DNA of 64,000 bases from NCBI RefSeq assembly GCF_047511655.1, contig NC_133390.1, forward strand, positions 168,660,083-168,724,082, in the 5' to 3' direction. The position numbers and the translations under genes are program-made. The DNA is from Castor canadensis (Eukaryota > Chordata > Mammalia > Rodentia > Castoridae). The notes under the pieces were generated by a model. It was not told where the DNA came from, did no database searches, and saw only the letters and a list, made by a program, of their open reading frames with translations. Positions 1-11,138 of the stretch are shown in pieces (within the stretch, counting starts at the first letter, position 1; each line of letters opens with the position of its first letter).

Positions 1-879
1 TTGCTGGATGCCAAAGCCTTTCAGAGATCATTGCTTTGTGGGGTCCTCATAATCACTTTATCATTGTTTACTACTTATTGTTAATATATTATCATTATTG
101 CTGATATTGTTGTTATCCTCGTCATTTTAAAAAGGAAGAATCCAAGGCTTGGCAAGATTTAGGATACACCTGAGATCAACCCAGAAACCAGCACTCAGAT
201 CCAGCTTTCCTCACTCCAGATTCTATCCTGTCTACCATTGTGTTGTGGGCATCCAAGATCAATTCCCCCTTGGTCTAGCCCAGGGCCTTCCTGCCCCATC
301 ACAAGATTCCAGGCCATATCCTTCTGGCCTTCCCCTCCTTCCACTGCTTGATCCTGGTGTTCCTCTTCTCAGTGACATCCCCCATCCTGCTTGTTTACTT
401 CACCCTGAGCCCCCAGGATGCTTACACCCAGCAACCTTTGCTATAACTTAGAATAGAATCTGCTGCAGAATGGATTTCATGTGACCAGCATGGGTTTTGC
501 TAGCTACCACCAATGTCTCCTCGCCCAGCCTTCCATAGCAAGATGGCTGCCCAGTAGTGCTTTATTTCCTGACCTCACTTGTGACAAAGACCAGCTGGGT
601 GACAAGTTCTTGACAGTGGGAGTTGTATGTGAAACCTCAGGCCAGGGCATGAAGACAGTGGGTCCACCTCCTCTTGCTCTTTCTCTTTCTTGTGGGCTGG
701 TCCTAGCCTTGACCTTGTGATGGTGATGATATCCTGGGGAAGGATAGAGCCACAGCACAGAAGGTGTCAAGGTCCCTGAAGCTCCCTACAAACCTGGAAC
801 ACTCACTTCATACTCTTACGTGACAGTGAAGTAATCTTCTTTGTTCTTTGGTAGCAGTTATTTTAATTTAAAAGAATTT

Positions 880-965
880 TTTTGACAGCACTGAGGTTTG
901 AACTCAGGGCTTCATACTTGCAGCAAGGCAGGCAATCTACCACTTGAGCTCATGTCCAACCCAAG
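880..965 (-). mobile_element. ID-like tRNA-derived SINE
   Basis: Reverse-complement form of the window's common SINE: a T-run, then 'ttgaactcaggg' and 'accacttgagct'. Its own strand is minus. It is diverged. Confidence 0.65.
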
Positions 966-1625
966 CAGTTATTTTTAGAACTGACCCTGCACTCATACAA
1001 CCCCAAGAGAGAGCTTCCTTAAATTTTGTGTCCTGGGTGCCTTTCCTACCTCCTGCCCCTCCTAGCCCTGCTCAATACATCCTCATCCAAGGAATGAATT
1101 GTTCACTTTAGTTTTACGATTCTTTGTCTTTTTTTTTTTTTCTTCTTCTTCTTGGATTGCAAATCTTAGGAACCAATTTTGCTAATTTTTTCAGAACTGC
1201 AGTTTACCAGCAGGCTACTGGCTAACTCACCGGTGATAGGAAGTTGCAGAGCCAGGCTTAGAAAAAGACAGGGACCCATGATGCTTTGGGCATTTAGGTG
1301 GCAAAACAAATGAGTTCTTTCCTTTTCTCCGTTTCTTGATCAGCACTTTCTTTAGAATTAGAGTCCCTGGAGCAAGAATCTGATTGGCCAAGGTTAGGTA
1401 ACATGTCCACCCCTTAGCTAAGGAGGGCAGACACCTGGATTGACACCCCCACTCAGGCTGCACACAAATGAAGAGTTTCAGACCCTTCCATCTCCACCCC
1501 AGCTATTAAAACTGGGCAGGTCAGGTGCCCTGTTTTCAGGCTGGGATCAAAGGGAGAACCTGCAACTGAGTGTCATGACCGCAAGAAACCAACAGTGTCT
1601 GGCACATGGTGACACACAGTAGTTA

Positions 1626-1810
1626 AGATCCCAAGTTTTGTAATCACGTGGGCCTCTCTGCCGTTTCTCAGCTGTGTTAGTAACTGGACCTCTCTGAGAC
1701 TCAGTTCGATGGGGAGAATAACATTACCAACGTTAGTGGATTGTTGTGGGAATTGTGGTAAGTATACGAAGTCCCTGACACATAGTAAGTGCTCAATTAA
1801 TCGTAAGTTT
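1626..1810 (-). mobile_element. MIR SINE, reversed
   Basis: Shows the reversed MIR layout: cctctctgagactcag, then a gap, then 'cacatagtaagtgctcaat'. These are the well-known conserved strings of the MIR core and end. Confidence 0.6.
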
Positions 1811-2455
1811 AAAGTTTTTCAGTATGTATGGTGTGAATGAATTATCTATAGTATCGTGAGTTCCCTTAAAATAACACTTGAAACTAGAATGTATTGAAAT
1901 CGCCCTCCCAGTTCCTTAATCCACTAGACCTTCCACATTTGTGAAGTTTGTCATCCTCTTTGTGGGCTTACTTCCCTCCTTACCCAGCCTAGAACACCAG
2001 TCTTAATCATCCCCTTGTTTCTCCCTCCACTCTGATGCTCTTCTCGAATTACTCACTGGGAGAAACCCACTTTTCTTAACCCCAGCTCCCCACCCAGTGC
2101 ACACCTGTGCCCAGCGATGAATGGGACCAGAGAAAAATACAGAACCTTTCTCTCTTAAGCAGGTCCTCCCGCTGTAGGCAATGCTACTGTACGCTATGTT
2201 CTGGTCAGTTTGCTCTCACTCACCCAGAGGCCATCTTGCATCTTCTTTCTTCTGTCCCAACTCCTTGCTCTTAGCTGATGACCTTCTTATTTCCCTCGGG
2301 TGGGAAGAAAGACCGAGGAGGGAACTGATCTCACCTTCCCATCTCCACGTCCATCAGCAGCATCTCTCCTGTTACTGCCTCCTGAGTCAGGCAACTCAGC
2401 AGGTGTTCCCTACGTCTCATCTCTCACTTATTCAGAATCTTTCCTTCTGCAGTAC

Positions 2456-2833
2456 TGTAGTGTGGCTCTTAAATGTCCCCCAAACTGCATGTGTTGAACA
2501 CTTGGACTTCAGCATGGTGCTATGACAGGGTGGCAGAAACCTGTGAAAGGTGGAGTCTATTGGGAGCTTTTTGGTCATTGGAGATGCTCCTGAAAGGAGA
2601 TGGTGGGATGTCAGTCTCTTCCACTCTCTCTTTCCCACCTGCCTATGAAATGAACTGGTGTCTTCTGCTACATGCTCCCACCATGATGTACTGGGCCTCC
2701 ACAGGACCCATAGCAGTGGGGTCTACCTACCATGGACTGAAACCTCCAAAACTATAAGCCAACACAAACCTTTTCTCTTTATAAGCCAGTTAGCTCAGGT
2801 GCTTGTTATAATCCTAGAGAGCTAACTGATACA
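2456..2833 (+). mobile_element. Solo LTR of ERVL-MaLR type
   Basis: Begins tgtagtgtgg and ends 'gctaactgataca'. Internal blocks 'ggtggagtctattggga', 'ggagatgctcctgaaagg' and 'ccatggactgaaacc' are shared with the LTR at 15099-15476, so the two belong to one family. It is a non-coding retroviral relic. The exact left edge is uncertain by about 5 bp. Confidence 0.7.
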
Positions 2834-3595
2834 TGCATTACCCTCATGGCAACAGCAACGCTTCTGCCATCTGCTCCGCACACATGGAGACTTATCTACA
2901 GAGGTGGAGAGCATAGCAAGACACAATGCTTGCCATGGACCACAAGGCCCTAGATGACCTGGCACTTAACTTCTTTGACTTAATCCATTTCCATTCACTG
3001 TGCTCAAGTCTCACAGTCTACTTGTCTGTTCTTCAAACACACAGCTTCTCCCCACCCCTGCACCTTCTCGCTTATTGTTTCCTCTTCTGAGATGCCCTTC
3101 CCCTACATCATCACAGGCTTTGTTCTTTGCTTTATTCAGTCATGTTCTAACCCTGCCTCAGACAAGTCTTACCCTGACTGCTCTAGCTGCCTAGTCCTCC
3201 CCACTCTGTTCCCTTAACCTGCCCTGATCATCTTTCTTGTGCTCAGTGTCTTACTGCTTTTTTTTGTTTTCTAATTTCCACATTAGTTGTACAGACATAT
3301 TGAGTGTCTTGTTCACAGCTGTAACTCCAGTACCTACAGCACACACAGTAATAATGTATGGTCCATACCTTGTTGATTGCATTTTGAATAAACAAAGAAA
3401 GACAAGCCATGGGTAGACAGAAAGTCTCTATGACTTCTAACTTGACTTATGTTGAGTCTTTCTAAACACACAGAAGTTAAACATGGTCCTCCCACACACA
3501 GTCACTACAAACAGACAGTCCCTGCCACCATACATGAAGATTTCTGATAAGGTGGACTGTAAGTGTCCCCACCTGAATTTATCTGCCATAAGAAA
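2834..3595. other. Unannotated intergenic sequence
   Basis: Pyrimidine-rich. The frame at 3000-3194 is Leu/Ser/Thr-rich with no family resemblance. No gene or clear repeat is seen. Confidence 0.5.
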
Positions 3596-3800
3596 TAGAA
3601 CCAGAATCCACTGCAGGTCTGCTGTGTGCCAAGACACAGATTGGAGAGTGTTATATACATTATTATTCTTAAGCAGTCAGCTTCTCTAGATATTATGTGC
3701 CCATTTCACACATGAGGAAGACTGAGGTTTAGTGATGCTAAGGTCATGCAGCCTGGCTGCTACCAAGTCATTGTGACTTCAAGTTTCATGTCCTTCTCTT
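3596..3800 (+). mobile_element. MIR SINE
   Basis: Shows 'ctgctgtgtgccaagacac', then 'cacacatgaggaagactgagg' and 'aggtcatgcagcctggctgc', the ordered core and tail strings of MIR. Confidence 0.6.
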
Positions 3801-3929
3801 TATACTACCCAATGAGAACAGAATACCAGGCCACTCCATTCTTCAATTCAGTCTCCTTTTTTCATACTCTTTAAGCTGGGTGCAGATAAGACTACCAGCG
3901 TAGGTCTTTGCCTGACTTTATTCCATGTT

Positions 3930-4060
3930 CCTCTAAAGTATATACTGGTATAACTCTTATTTTACAAATCAGGAAACTGAGGCACAGACTGTTGGACATT
4001 TGCTTCTGGTTATTTGGTTGAGTAGTGGAGCCAGTATTCAAATACGGTTCTGTCTAACCT
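3930..4060 (+). mobile_element. MIR fragment
   Basis: Contains 'acaaatcaggaaactgaggc', a conserved MIR string, followed by a diverged tail. Confidence 0.5.
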
Positions 4061-4473
4061 CAAGCCATGTTTCTTCTCAACAACATTTCACTGTCCTTCT
4101 AAAGACAACTGTGCCTCTGATAGAGAGAGAAGAAAAATGGCTAGGACAGGAGAATAAAGTACCATTAAGAAAATTCATGGTGACTTGGCTCTCTAAGCGG
4201 GAAGCAGAGGGCAGGAGGCAGACAGCCAGTCTAGCAACAGCTCTCACAAGCTGGGGTTCACATAACTCAAGATAACTTAATTTGCAAGGATCATTCTTCC
4301 AGGAACTCAGGGTTATGTTGTATTTGTGTGAGTGGAAGCTGAGGGAAGGGCGGGAACTCAGACAGTGGGGAGCAGTGGGCAGTCAGCCCCAGGGGGATAT
4401 GCTCAGGCGGCCCACAGAAGACTAGTGCCCTCTGCTGACATAGGGAACTATCTTCCTATATCCCAAACCACTG

Positions 4474-4474
<1 letters not shown>

Positions 4475-4515
<41 letters not shown>
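4475..4515. repeat. (TG)n microsatellite
   Basis: About 20 uninterrupted GT/TG units with one break near the 3' side. Confidence 0.95.
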
Positions 4516-4516
<1 letters not shown>

Positions 4517-4594
4517 AGCAGGGCAGGAGGGTATTGGGAGAGCATATTTGTTCAATGAGACTAGCAAAATTTCTACACACACCGTAAATAAAAA

Positions 4595-4880
4595 TAATAG
4601 CTACCACTTACCAGTGTAATATTAGGGTGGAGGGCAGGCACTGTCTTAAAGATTTTATAGTAATTTATCGACGTCTAGGGACTTTACAGACTGCATATAA
4701 TTGAACCTTCACCCCGGCCCTCTGAATTAGGAAGTACTATTATTACTCCATTTCTTTACGAGAGGAAGCTGAAGCACAGAGAGATGAAGTAATTTTCTCT
4801 GCAGCTATTAAGTAGCAGATTTGGGGCTTGAACCAGTGGACTCTGACCTTGGGAGTCAAGAGTTCTGAAAACCACTACAT
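4595..4880 (+). mobile_element. MIR SINE, nearly full length
   Basis: Begins 'atagctaccacttacca', continues through a gapped middle to 'agaggaagctgaagcacaga' and ends in the 'gcttgaaccagtggactctgac' region. MIR strings appear in the right order. Confidence 0.65.
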
Positions 4881-4934
4881 GGCCATTTTTTAGGTCTAGA
4901 GTGCCCCCTAGCATTTCTCCTAATAATGAAGTTC

Positions 4935-5150
4935 ATTTGGAGCCAACACACAGCAAGGGCTCAATGGCGGCACTGGAGCTTGAACTTGGTTCCTTGCACT
5001 TGCTAGGCAGATGCTCTCCCATGTCCCCACACCTTTTTATTTTAGCTTTATAGTCTTGAACTTTTGCCTGTGCCAGACTCAGACCATGAGCATCCTACCT
5101 CAGCTTCCTGAGTAGCAGAGATTACAGGCCTGCACAACCACAACTGGGCC
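4935..5150 (-). mobile_element. B1-ID dimeric SINE, reversed
   Basis: The ID half (tgctaggcagatgctctccc) is followed by the B1 half ('cctcagcttcctgagtagc', 'gattacaggcctgcac'). Reading toward lower coordinates gives B1 then ID then tail, the usual dimer. Confidence 0.65.
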
Positions 5151-5384
5151 CAGCTCAGTGATTTCTTAAAGAACAGTACCCATGCTGGGACCAGGTGAGT
5201 GTGCTGCTCCTGTGTGCACCTCAGGGAGGACTCCACTGGGTAGTTATGTGTGTCTGAATGTAAGAAGATCCCAGACAGCTCCAGACTTAGCCCCAAGATC
5301 TGCTTCTCCAACAATGAGATCTTCATTAGGATAAAAGCAGACAATCTAAATTAATAATGTAAATATTTAGCAAGCAGTGAGCCA

Positions 5385-5560
5385 TGGGGGTACTCTTCAA
5401 GAGCACCTCTGGAGCAGGGCCCTAGATCCTAGAGTACACCCCCTTCTACTCCTGGTGTCTTGATACTGGACTTCCTTGCCCCTTGGCCTATGAAAAATAA
5501 ATTTCTTCCTTTATAAATTACCCTGTCTGCAGTATTTTGTTATAGCAGTAGAAAAGCAGA
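5385..5560 (+). mobile_element. Possible MaLR LTR 3' fragment
   Basis: Ends with 'aaataaatttcttcctttataaa' type sequence and 'attttgttatagcagtagaaa', the usual 3' sequence of MaLR LTRs. The 5' part is not recognisable. Confidence 0.4.
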
Positions 5561-5779
5561 ATTCTCTCAGAACACAATAAAAAAAAAAAAAAGGAACGAA
5601 TTAACCAGAGTTTGGAGCCATGGAGAACAGGACAGAAGAGATGTGAAAGCTCCACTGTCTGACTGATATGACTTACAGGAGAGAAGAAAGCTGAGGAAGG
5701 GGGTGACCCTAGGGCAGTTTACTCAGCCAGTTCTCTACCCATGAAGCACTCTCCTTGTTTGCAGAATTTTTCTCCTGTT

Positions 5780-6240
5780 GCAGTCATGCTCACCGTTGAT
5801 GTGAACACCCACAGCCACACCCATTCTGGTGTTTTTATTTCCATGGGGTGGATTGCTTTGTGTGGGATTGCAGGGTGAAAGAATATGATGCAGAGTTGTT
5901 TTATTTTGCTATTCGTTGCCAGATTGCTCTCCAACAAGGTCATAGCTGCTGGGAATGTGGTGAGGAGCATCCCTTCCCAGGCTGCAGAAGGTGTTATCAT
6001 GCTTCTCGTTTGAGTCTATGTGAGTAAAGTGAGCTTTCATTGTTTGATATGCATTTCCCCAACTCCTACAGAGACTGTGCCTATTGCTACATTAATTCAC
6101 CACTTGAATTTGTTCTATGAATTGTCTAATGATAGCTTCTGATCGTTTTTATTCTGATACTCATTTGCAAGAGCTCCTTGCTTAGGTAGTAAATCTTTAT
6201 CTCATGTCTGATTTGCAGGTGTATTGAAAGCACTCATCAA
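5780..6240 (-). mobile_element. Old L1 fragment, reversed
   Basis: Follows the reversed 3' ORF2 course of ancient L1s: 'gggattgcagggtgaaag', then 'gccagattgctctccaaca', then 'gaattgtctaatgatagc'. Very diverged. It explains the minus-strand frame at 5719-6000, which is not a gene. Confidence 0.55.
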
Positions 6241-7074
6241 AAGTGCTTGATTCAGTTTTCTATATTATATGTTTTCTTTTCAAATTAGAATGGTTTTATT
6301 TTTAGATTTAAGTCTTTAAATCCTGATTTTATTTCCTTTGTCTTCACAATGTCCAATATACCAGCTAGGGAACCCTCGAAACCTCAGTCTTCTGAATCAA
6401 AGAGGGCTGTAAGTCTGTCCACTGGATGTCTAAGACTTAGCACGTCACATTTGTGAATTCGATGTTGGTTATATGTGGAAACATTTTGGATGCATCGGAT
6501 TAAATAAAATGTTAAAATTAGTTTTGTGTATTTCATTTTACTCTATTAAATATGGCTACTAGAAAATTTTTAATTAGGCACATAGTTTACATTCTATTTC
6601 CTTTGAACAGCTTTACTCCAGATTATCACTTGTGCCAGGACTATTAGCCATTTTTCTCTATTTCACTTATCTTTCATCTGCCTCGTGAGAGGATGACTGA
6701 GTTTATTTCTTATAGTAGACATCTGTCTTATTCACTTCCCATCATCTTTTGAATGGCCCTTTTACACTGGGGAAAATTCAGAGCCATGAGCCCCCATCTG
6801 CAGGGTTCCACCTTCCCTCACAGCTAAGATGTGTGCATTTGACCTTTGTGAAATGAGTTGGGTTCTGCGTAGAGATTCTGATTCAGTAGCCCCAGGTGAC
6901 ACAGGGAGATGAGGCGCTTTGATGGTGGTGGTTTCAGAAGAGGTTGCCAGGCCAGCTTCCTGTTACTGAGGGGCGGTGACAGCAGTGGCAGTTTCTTCAC
7001 TGGGCCAGCACTGGATACATCTTGGGGCACTGCTTACTCTTGAGCTCCTCCAACAATACTGTGAGAGGCTCATT
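6241..7074. other. Unannotated AT-rich sequence
   Basis: No gene is visible. The minus-strand frame at 6824-7030 has no family resemblance. Confidence 0.5.
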
Positions 7075-7295
7075 ATCTTTTTTTTTTTTTCTTTGAGACA
7101 GGGTCTCATTTTGTGGCCTGGGATGACCTTGAACTCTCTATGTAGCCTAAGCTGAACTGTAATTCATGTTTGTTTGTTTTGAAATCAGGGCCTCATGCTT
7201 GCCAAGCAGGCACTCTCCCACTCCACTGGTCCTAGGCCCGGAATTCGTGATCCTTCTGCTTCCCCAAGATCTGGGATTACAGACGTGTACCACCA
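7075..7295 (-). mobile_element. B1 SINE interrupted by an ID-like SINE, reversed
   Basis: A T-run and 'gagacagggtctcattttgt' (B1) are followed by an ID block ('gcctcatgcttgccaagcag') and then the rest of the B1 ('ctgggattacagacgtgtac'). The order suggests a nested or rearranged dimer. Confidence 0.65.
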
Positions 7296-7447
7296 TGCTT
7301 ATTATCTATTTAATGAGCTTGTTCTGTTTAATCTGATACACTGGGGTTTTTTTTTCTCAAAGAAATGTATTTTGGATTTTTTTTTACTGTTTTTAAAAAT
7401 TATCTTCCACTTTAATGAGTTCCCTCTTTCTACTTATTTTTCAGCTT

Positions 7448-7479
<32 letters not shown>

Positions 7480-7665
7480 GTACTGGGGCTTGAACTCAGG
7501 GCCTGCACCTTGAGCCACTCCACCAGCCCTATTTATTTTTGTGAAGGGTTTATCTAGATAGGGTCTTTCGGAACTATTTGCCTGGTCTGGCTTCAAACTG
7601 CAATCCTCTGCCTCCTGAGTAGCTGGGATTATAGGTGTGAGCCACCAGTGCCCAGCTTTTCTCAG
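7448..7665 (-). mobile_element. ID-B1 SINE with a (GT)n tail, reversed
   Basis: A T-run passes into (GT)n at 7452-7479. Next come the ID half ('cttgaactcagggcctg') and the B1 half ('cctcctgagtagctgggatt', 'gtgagccaccagtgcccagc'). The microsatellite occupies the position of the SINE A-tail. Confidence 0.8.
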
Positions 7666-9012
7666 CTTATCTTGGTATTTTCCTATTTCTCAAGGAGACT
7701 ATTGTCTTAGTCTGGGTCATACAGAAGACAGAGCCTAGGGTAAAAACATATATGCTAACATCTTGTGGTGGGATGCAGCCTCAGCGAGACCAGGACAAGG
7801 AGAAAAGGAAGAGAGGCAGGGAGGAGGGAAGGGGTAAGAGTTGTCACTTGGAGGCCCAGAGTCCTGTCACCTCTTCCTTATGCATCTTCAGAGCTGTTGT
7901 AGGGACAACTCTGTGTTGGAGCATCCTCAGGAGGAGAATGAGGGTAAAATTTACCCATTGCTCCTTCCTGTCTCCTGTCTTAACTCTTATGGTTCAAAGT
8001 CTGCCCAGCAGGGCATAAGTCCTTTGGCATGTCCAGCCTGCATCACCTGAGGGCTCTACACCATAGTGAAGAAGCTAGACTCTCCAGACCAATCTAGCCA
8101 GAGCAAAGGTTCATTTCTTCCTTCTGCCAGTGGCGCTGTGGGTCCCTCCATCTGCAGTGTAATCAATGGCAGAAGCAATGACTTGGCTTCATGACCAGGG
8201 AGTGGTTTGCTGTCCCCCACAGAGCCCTTCCATCTAGAAATTGTGGCAAGTGGTGGGCCTGAAGTTGACGAGTATGGGGGTCTAGGAGAGGATAAACGTT
8301 TCACCCCATGCCCTTTCCATCCACCTTCACCTCGCCGTATATACCTGGAGTACCTGTGAGAATGGGATGCCTGGTTTCCTCCCCCAGGAGGAGAGGTGCG
8401 GGTCAATTCTTAAGCAGGTAGCGCTGACAGTTTCTGAAAATTTTAAAGAAGCTTAGCAATCCAAACTACAGTTTCTGCTGACTCTAGGGTTGAAATTCAG
8501 ATTCATGTTTTCCCTCTGCCACCCATTCTGATTCCCCTCCACCTTGGCTATCACTTCAACAGAAGTGGGTTGCTCGCCCAGACCCTCCTCCGTTGAGCCC
8601 TTCCCCTGGCCTTTGTCCAACTGGTTGCTGCACCTGTCACTGGTAGAAATCTTAAGAGATGCCCAAGGATACCCTGGCTCCCATCATACAGCAACTCCCC
8701 AAGTGGCTCCAGTTGCATGGTGGGTTACCACCGCCAGCACAGCCAGCTCTTCCTTGCCTGCCTGGCCTCAGGCATGAAGGTCTTCAAATGACTGTGTGGT
8801 AGTGAGGGGCTAACCCTGCTCCCACTCCTTTGCTGCTGGCACCACCACAGCTTGTACTGGCTATTGCTTTAATGCATGTGCCATATTCTGGAGGAGAGCA
8901 CCCCAACCCCAAGAGGTGGGGTTTCCAAGCCTGTGTCTTCACTTAACATTGGAGAGGCCACTACCAGACCGCCAGGATGATGGCTTTTGGGTGATGGTGT
9001 ACATCTGTACAT
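7666..9012. other. Unannotated intergenic sequence
   Basis: Holds several 70-116 codon frames on both strands (7752-8018, 8056-8406, 8544-8777). None has a recognisable domain, and they overlap each other on opposite strands. No clear repeat is seen. Confidence 0.5.
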
Positions 9013-9167
9013 CCTTGCCACTCAAAGGATGTGTATGCATGTGTGTAAGTGCGTACACCTGTGTGTGTAATGTGTGCACATGCACATTTGTGTGTATATG
9101 TGTATGTGTGTGCACATGCATATGTATGTGTGTCTGTACATGTGCATGTGTGTGCGTGTTTGTGTAG
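9013..9167. repeat. Degenerate TG-rich simple repeat
   Basis: Interspersed tgtg/tgca/tgta units over about 150 bp. It produces Cys/Val-rich and His/Thr-rich shadow frames. Confidence 0.9.
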
Positions 9168-9469
9168 GGGGTGAGCAGTAGCAGCAGCACCCGGAAGCCT
9201 GATACAAATGCAGAGTCCCAGTCCCCACTCCAGCCCTACTAAAACAGAACCCTCATTCTAGCAAGATTCCTAGGTGATCTGTGTGCACATCTATGTTGAA
9301 GATCTGGTGCTCTTGGTAAGGTCCAGGTCATGTTCGCTGGAGCAGGGCAATGGGGCGAGGGGATGACACACGTGCTGAAGGGCAGGGGTAGGTGGCTATG
9401 GACTGGAGCAATGCATAACCTGAATCACGTGCAAGCATTAAGTGCTTTCGTTTATGGAGGAAGTTAATT

Positions 9470-10135
9470 AAGCCTACAAAATTTCCTTTGACTACAGCCT
9501 TTTCTGTCTCCCATAAGGTTTTGTATAAAGAGGTCTCCTTTCCTAGGTAATTTGTAATTTCATTTTTTATTTCCTTTGATACAAGGCTTACCTAACAATG
9601 CATTTGTTATACTTTATTTCCAATTCATGAGCATATTGTTGGTGACCTTCTAAGTTATTTACTTCTTTTTATATTAAACAGTGAGCAGAAAAGATAGCAT
9701 ATAAAATATTAAGTTTATTGAAATTTTCAAGATTTTCCTTATGTACAGATAGATAATAAATTGTGGTAGATGTTCCATACATGTTAAAAATAAATATTCT
9801 TCACTTGAAGAAATGTTTATTTACTCAGAGATCATATGTTTAATTCTATGTGCCTATTTTTCTCTTATGAGAGCTATGAATTTTAAAGAAGCTGTATCAA
9901 AACCTCCACTGAAGTATTTTTGTGACAGTCCCTTTTGTATTTCTAATAAATTTTGCTGTCTATATTGGCCTGCTATGTGGTTTAGCCGAAACCTTTGTGT
10001 CCATGACATCTTCATACACTGTGTAGTAATAATAGCCCTCTTAATCCAGTCTGGAACTTTATTTTTAAAATCCAATATGGTAGACATGAATATTGCTATT
10101 CCTTCTTTTTCTTTTCAGACCAAAACCCAATGTTG
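9470..10135 (-). mobile_element. Old L1 fragment, reversed (possible)
   Basis: T-rich sequence with 'ctgtctcccataaggttttg' and 'gacatgaatattgctattcc', strings typical of reversed L1 coding sequence. The paired frames at 9813-10136 and 9854-10087 are shadows of it. Confidence 0.45.
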
Positions 10136-10139
10136 AATG

Positions 10140-10645
10140 CATTGACTGAAGAAGATGTTGGTTGTGACCCTGAGGCCAGCTGCATTGGTCGGGGTTGTGG
10201 TTTGTCCCCAGAGCCTTCCTCTCATAAGCTTCCCCCAAGAACAATGCCTATTGGGATTCTGGAGAGAGGCTTCTACAGCCTGAATGAAATGCCCTGAGTG
10301 GTGAAGGGGTGTTGGCAGTGCCTCCAGTAAATAGGCTTCAGTTGTCAGAACTCTTCAAGAAGTGCCCAGCTGGAGAGTCCCGCCTACCTAAGGTCCTGCC
10401 CTCTCCAGGGCAGCCCATGTTCAAGTCCTGGTTGATGTGGAGGTCCACAGATTCAACACCCCTCCTCCAACTTGGGGCACACAGCTTCAAAGCTCCTCAC
10501 TGAGGTGGCTTTGCTTTTATTGAAACTGTGTCACAGCTCACTTCCTCACTCTGCCCATCCACCCTTTCCCTTTCGTGGATGCTGATCTCAAGAGGTCTCC
10601 CTAATAAATTTCCTGCGTGGACCTCTGTTTCAGAGCCTCTATTTT
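10140..10645 (+). mobile_element. Possible LTR fragment
   Basis: Ends with 'ctccctaataaatttcctgc' followed by 'gacctctgtttcagagcct', the usual R/U5-like end of several mammalian LTR families. The family is not assigned. Confidence 0.35.
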
Positions 10646-11017
10646 CAAGAGCCTCTATTTTGAAGACAACAGGGAATTGCCTTTATTTTTAGGAGATGCA
10701 AGCTTGAGTGTGAACCATCCTGACATTGTAACTTATTTTCAAATGATTTAGAAAAAATGCCTATGCGTGTATATGTAAAAGAGACAGAAAGATAAAGCAA
10801 GTGCAAAAATCTTAACCAGAGGCAAATCTGGATGGCTCATATATGATGCTTATTGTTGCACTTTTCTGATTTTTCTGGGGGATCTGACATTTTACAAAGT
10901 ATAAAGGTGAAAATAAAATCCTTTCCTTCTGTTTTTAATGTGTTTCAGTGGGAACAGAATTAGACTTGTATGTTCAATCTGCTGTCTTTACTCAAGACCT
11001 CTTTATTATTTAATTTT

Positions 11018-11138
11018 AATTTTATTTTTTGAGACAGAGTCTCACTATGTAGCTCAGGCTGGCCTAGAACTCTTGATCCTCCTGCCTCAGCCTCCTGATT
11101 GCTGGGATTATAGGTATGCACCACCACACCTAGCTTCT
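11018..11138 (-). mobile_element. B1-type SINE, reversed
   Basis: T-run, then 'gagacagagtctcactatgt', 'ctcaggctggcctagaactc', 'cctcagcctcctgattgctg' and 'atgcaccaccacacctagc'. A full reversed B1 monomer. Confidence 0.85.

Larger units (their letters stand above)
1..2455. other. Gene-free stretch with two old SINEs
   Basis: No reading frame here resembles a known family. The frames at 149-451 and 2181-2525 are short, low in complexity and have no splice-supported context. Apart from the ID-like SINE at 880-965 and the MIR at 1626-1810, I see nothing except a T-run at about 1128-1141. Confidence 0.6.

Noticed and set aside
9013-9190. Cys/Val-rich and His/Thr-rich frames
   Set aside because: Produced by the TG-rich simple repeat.
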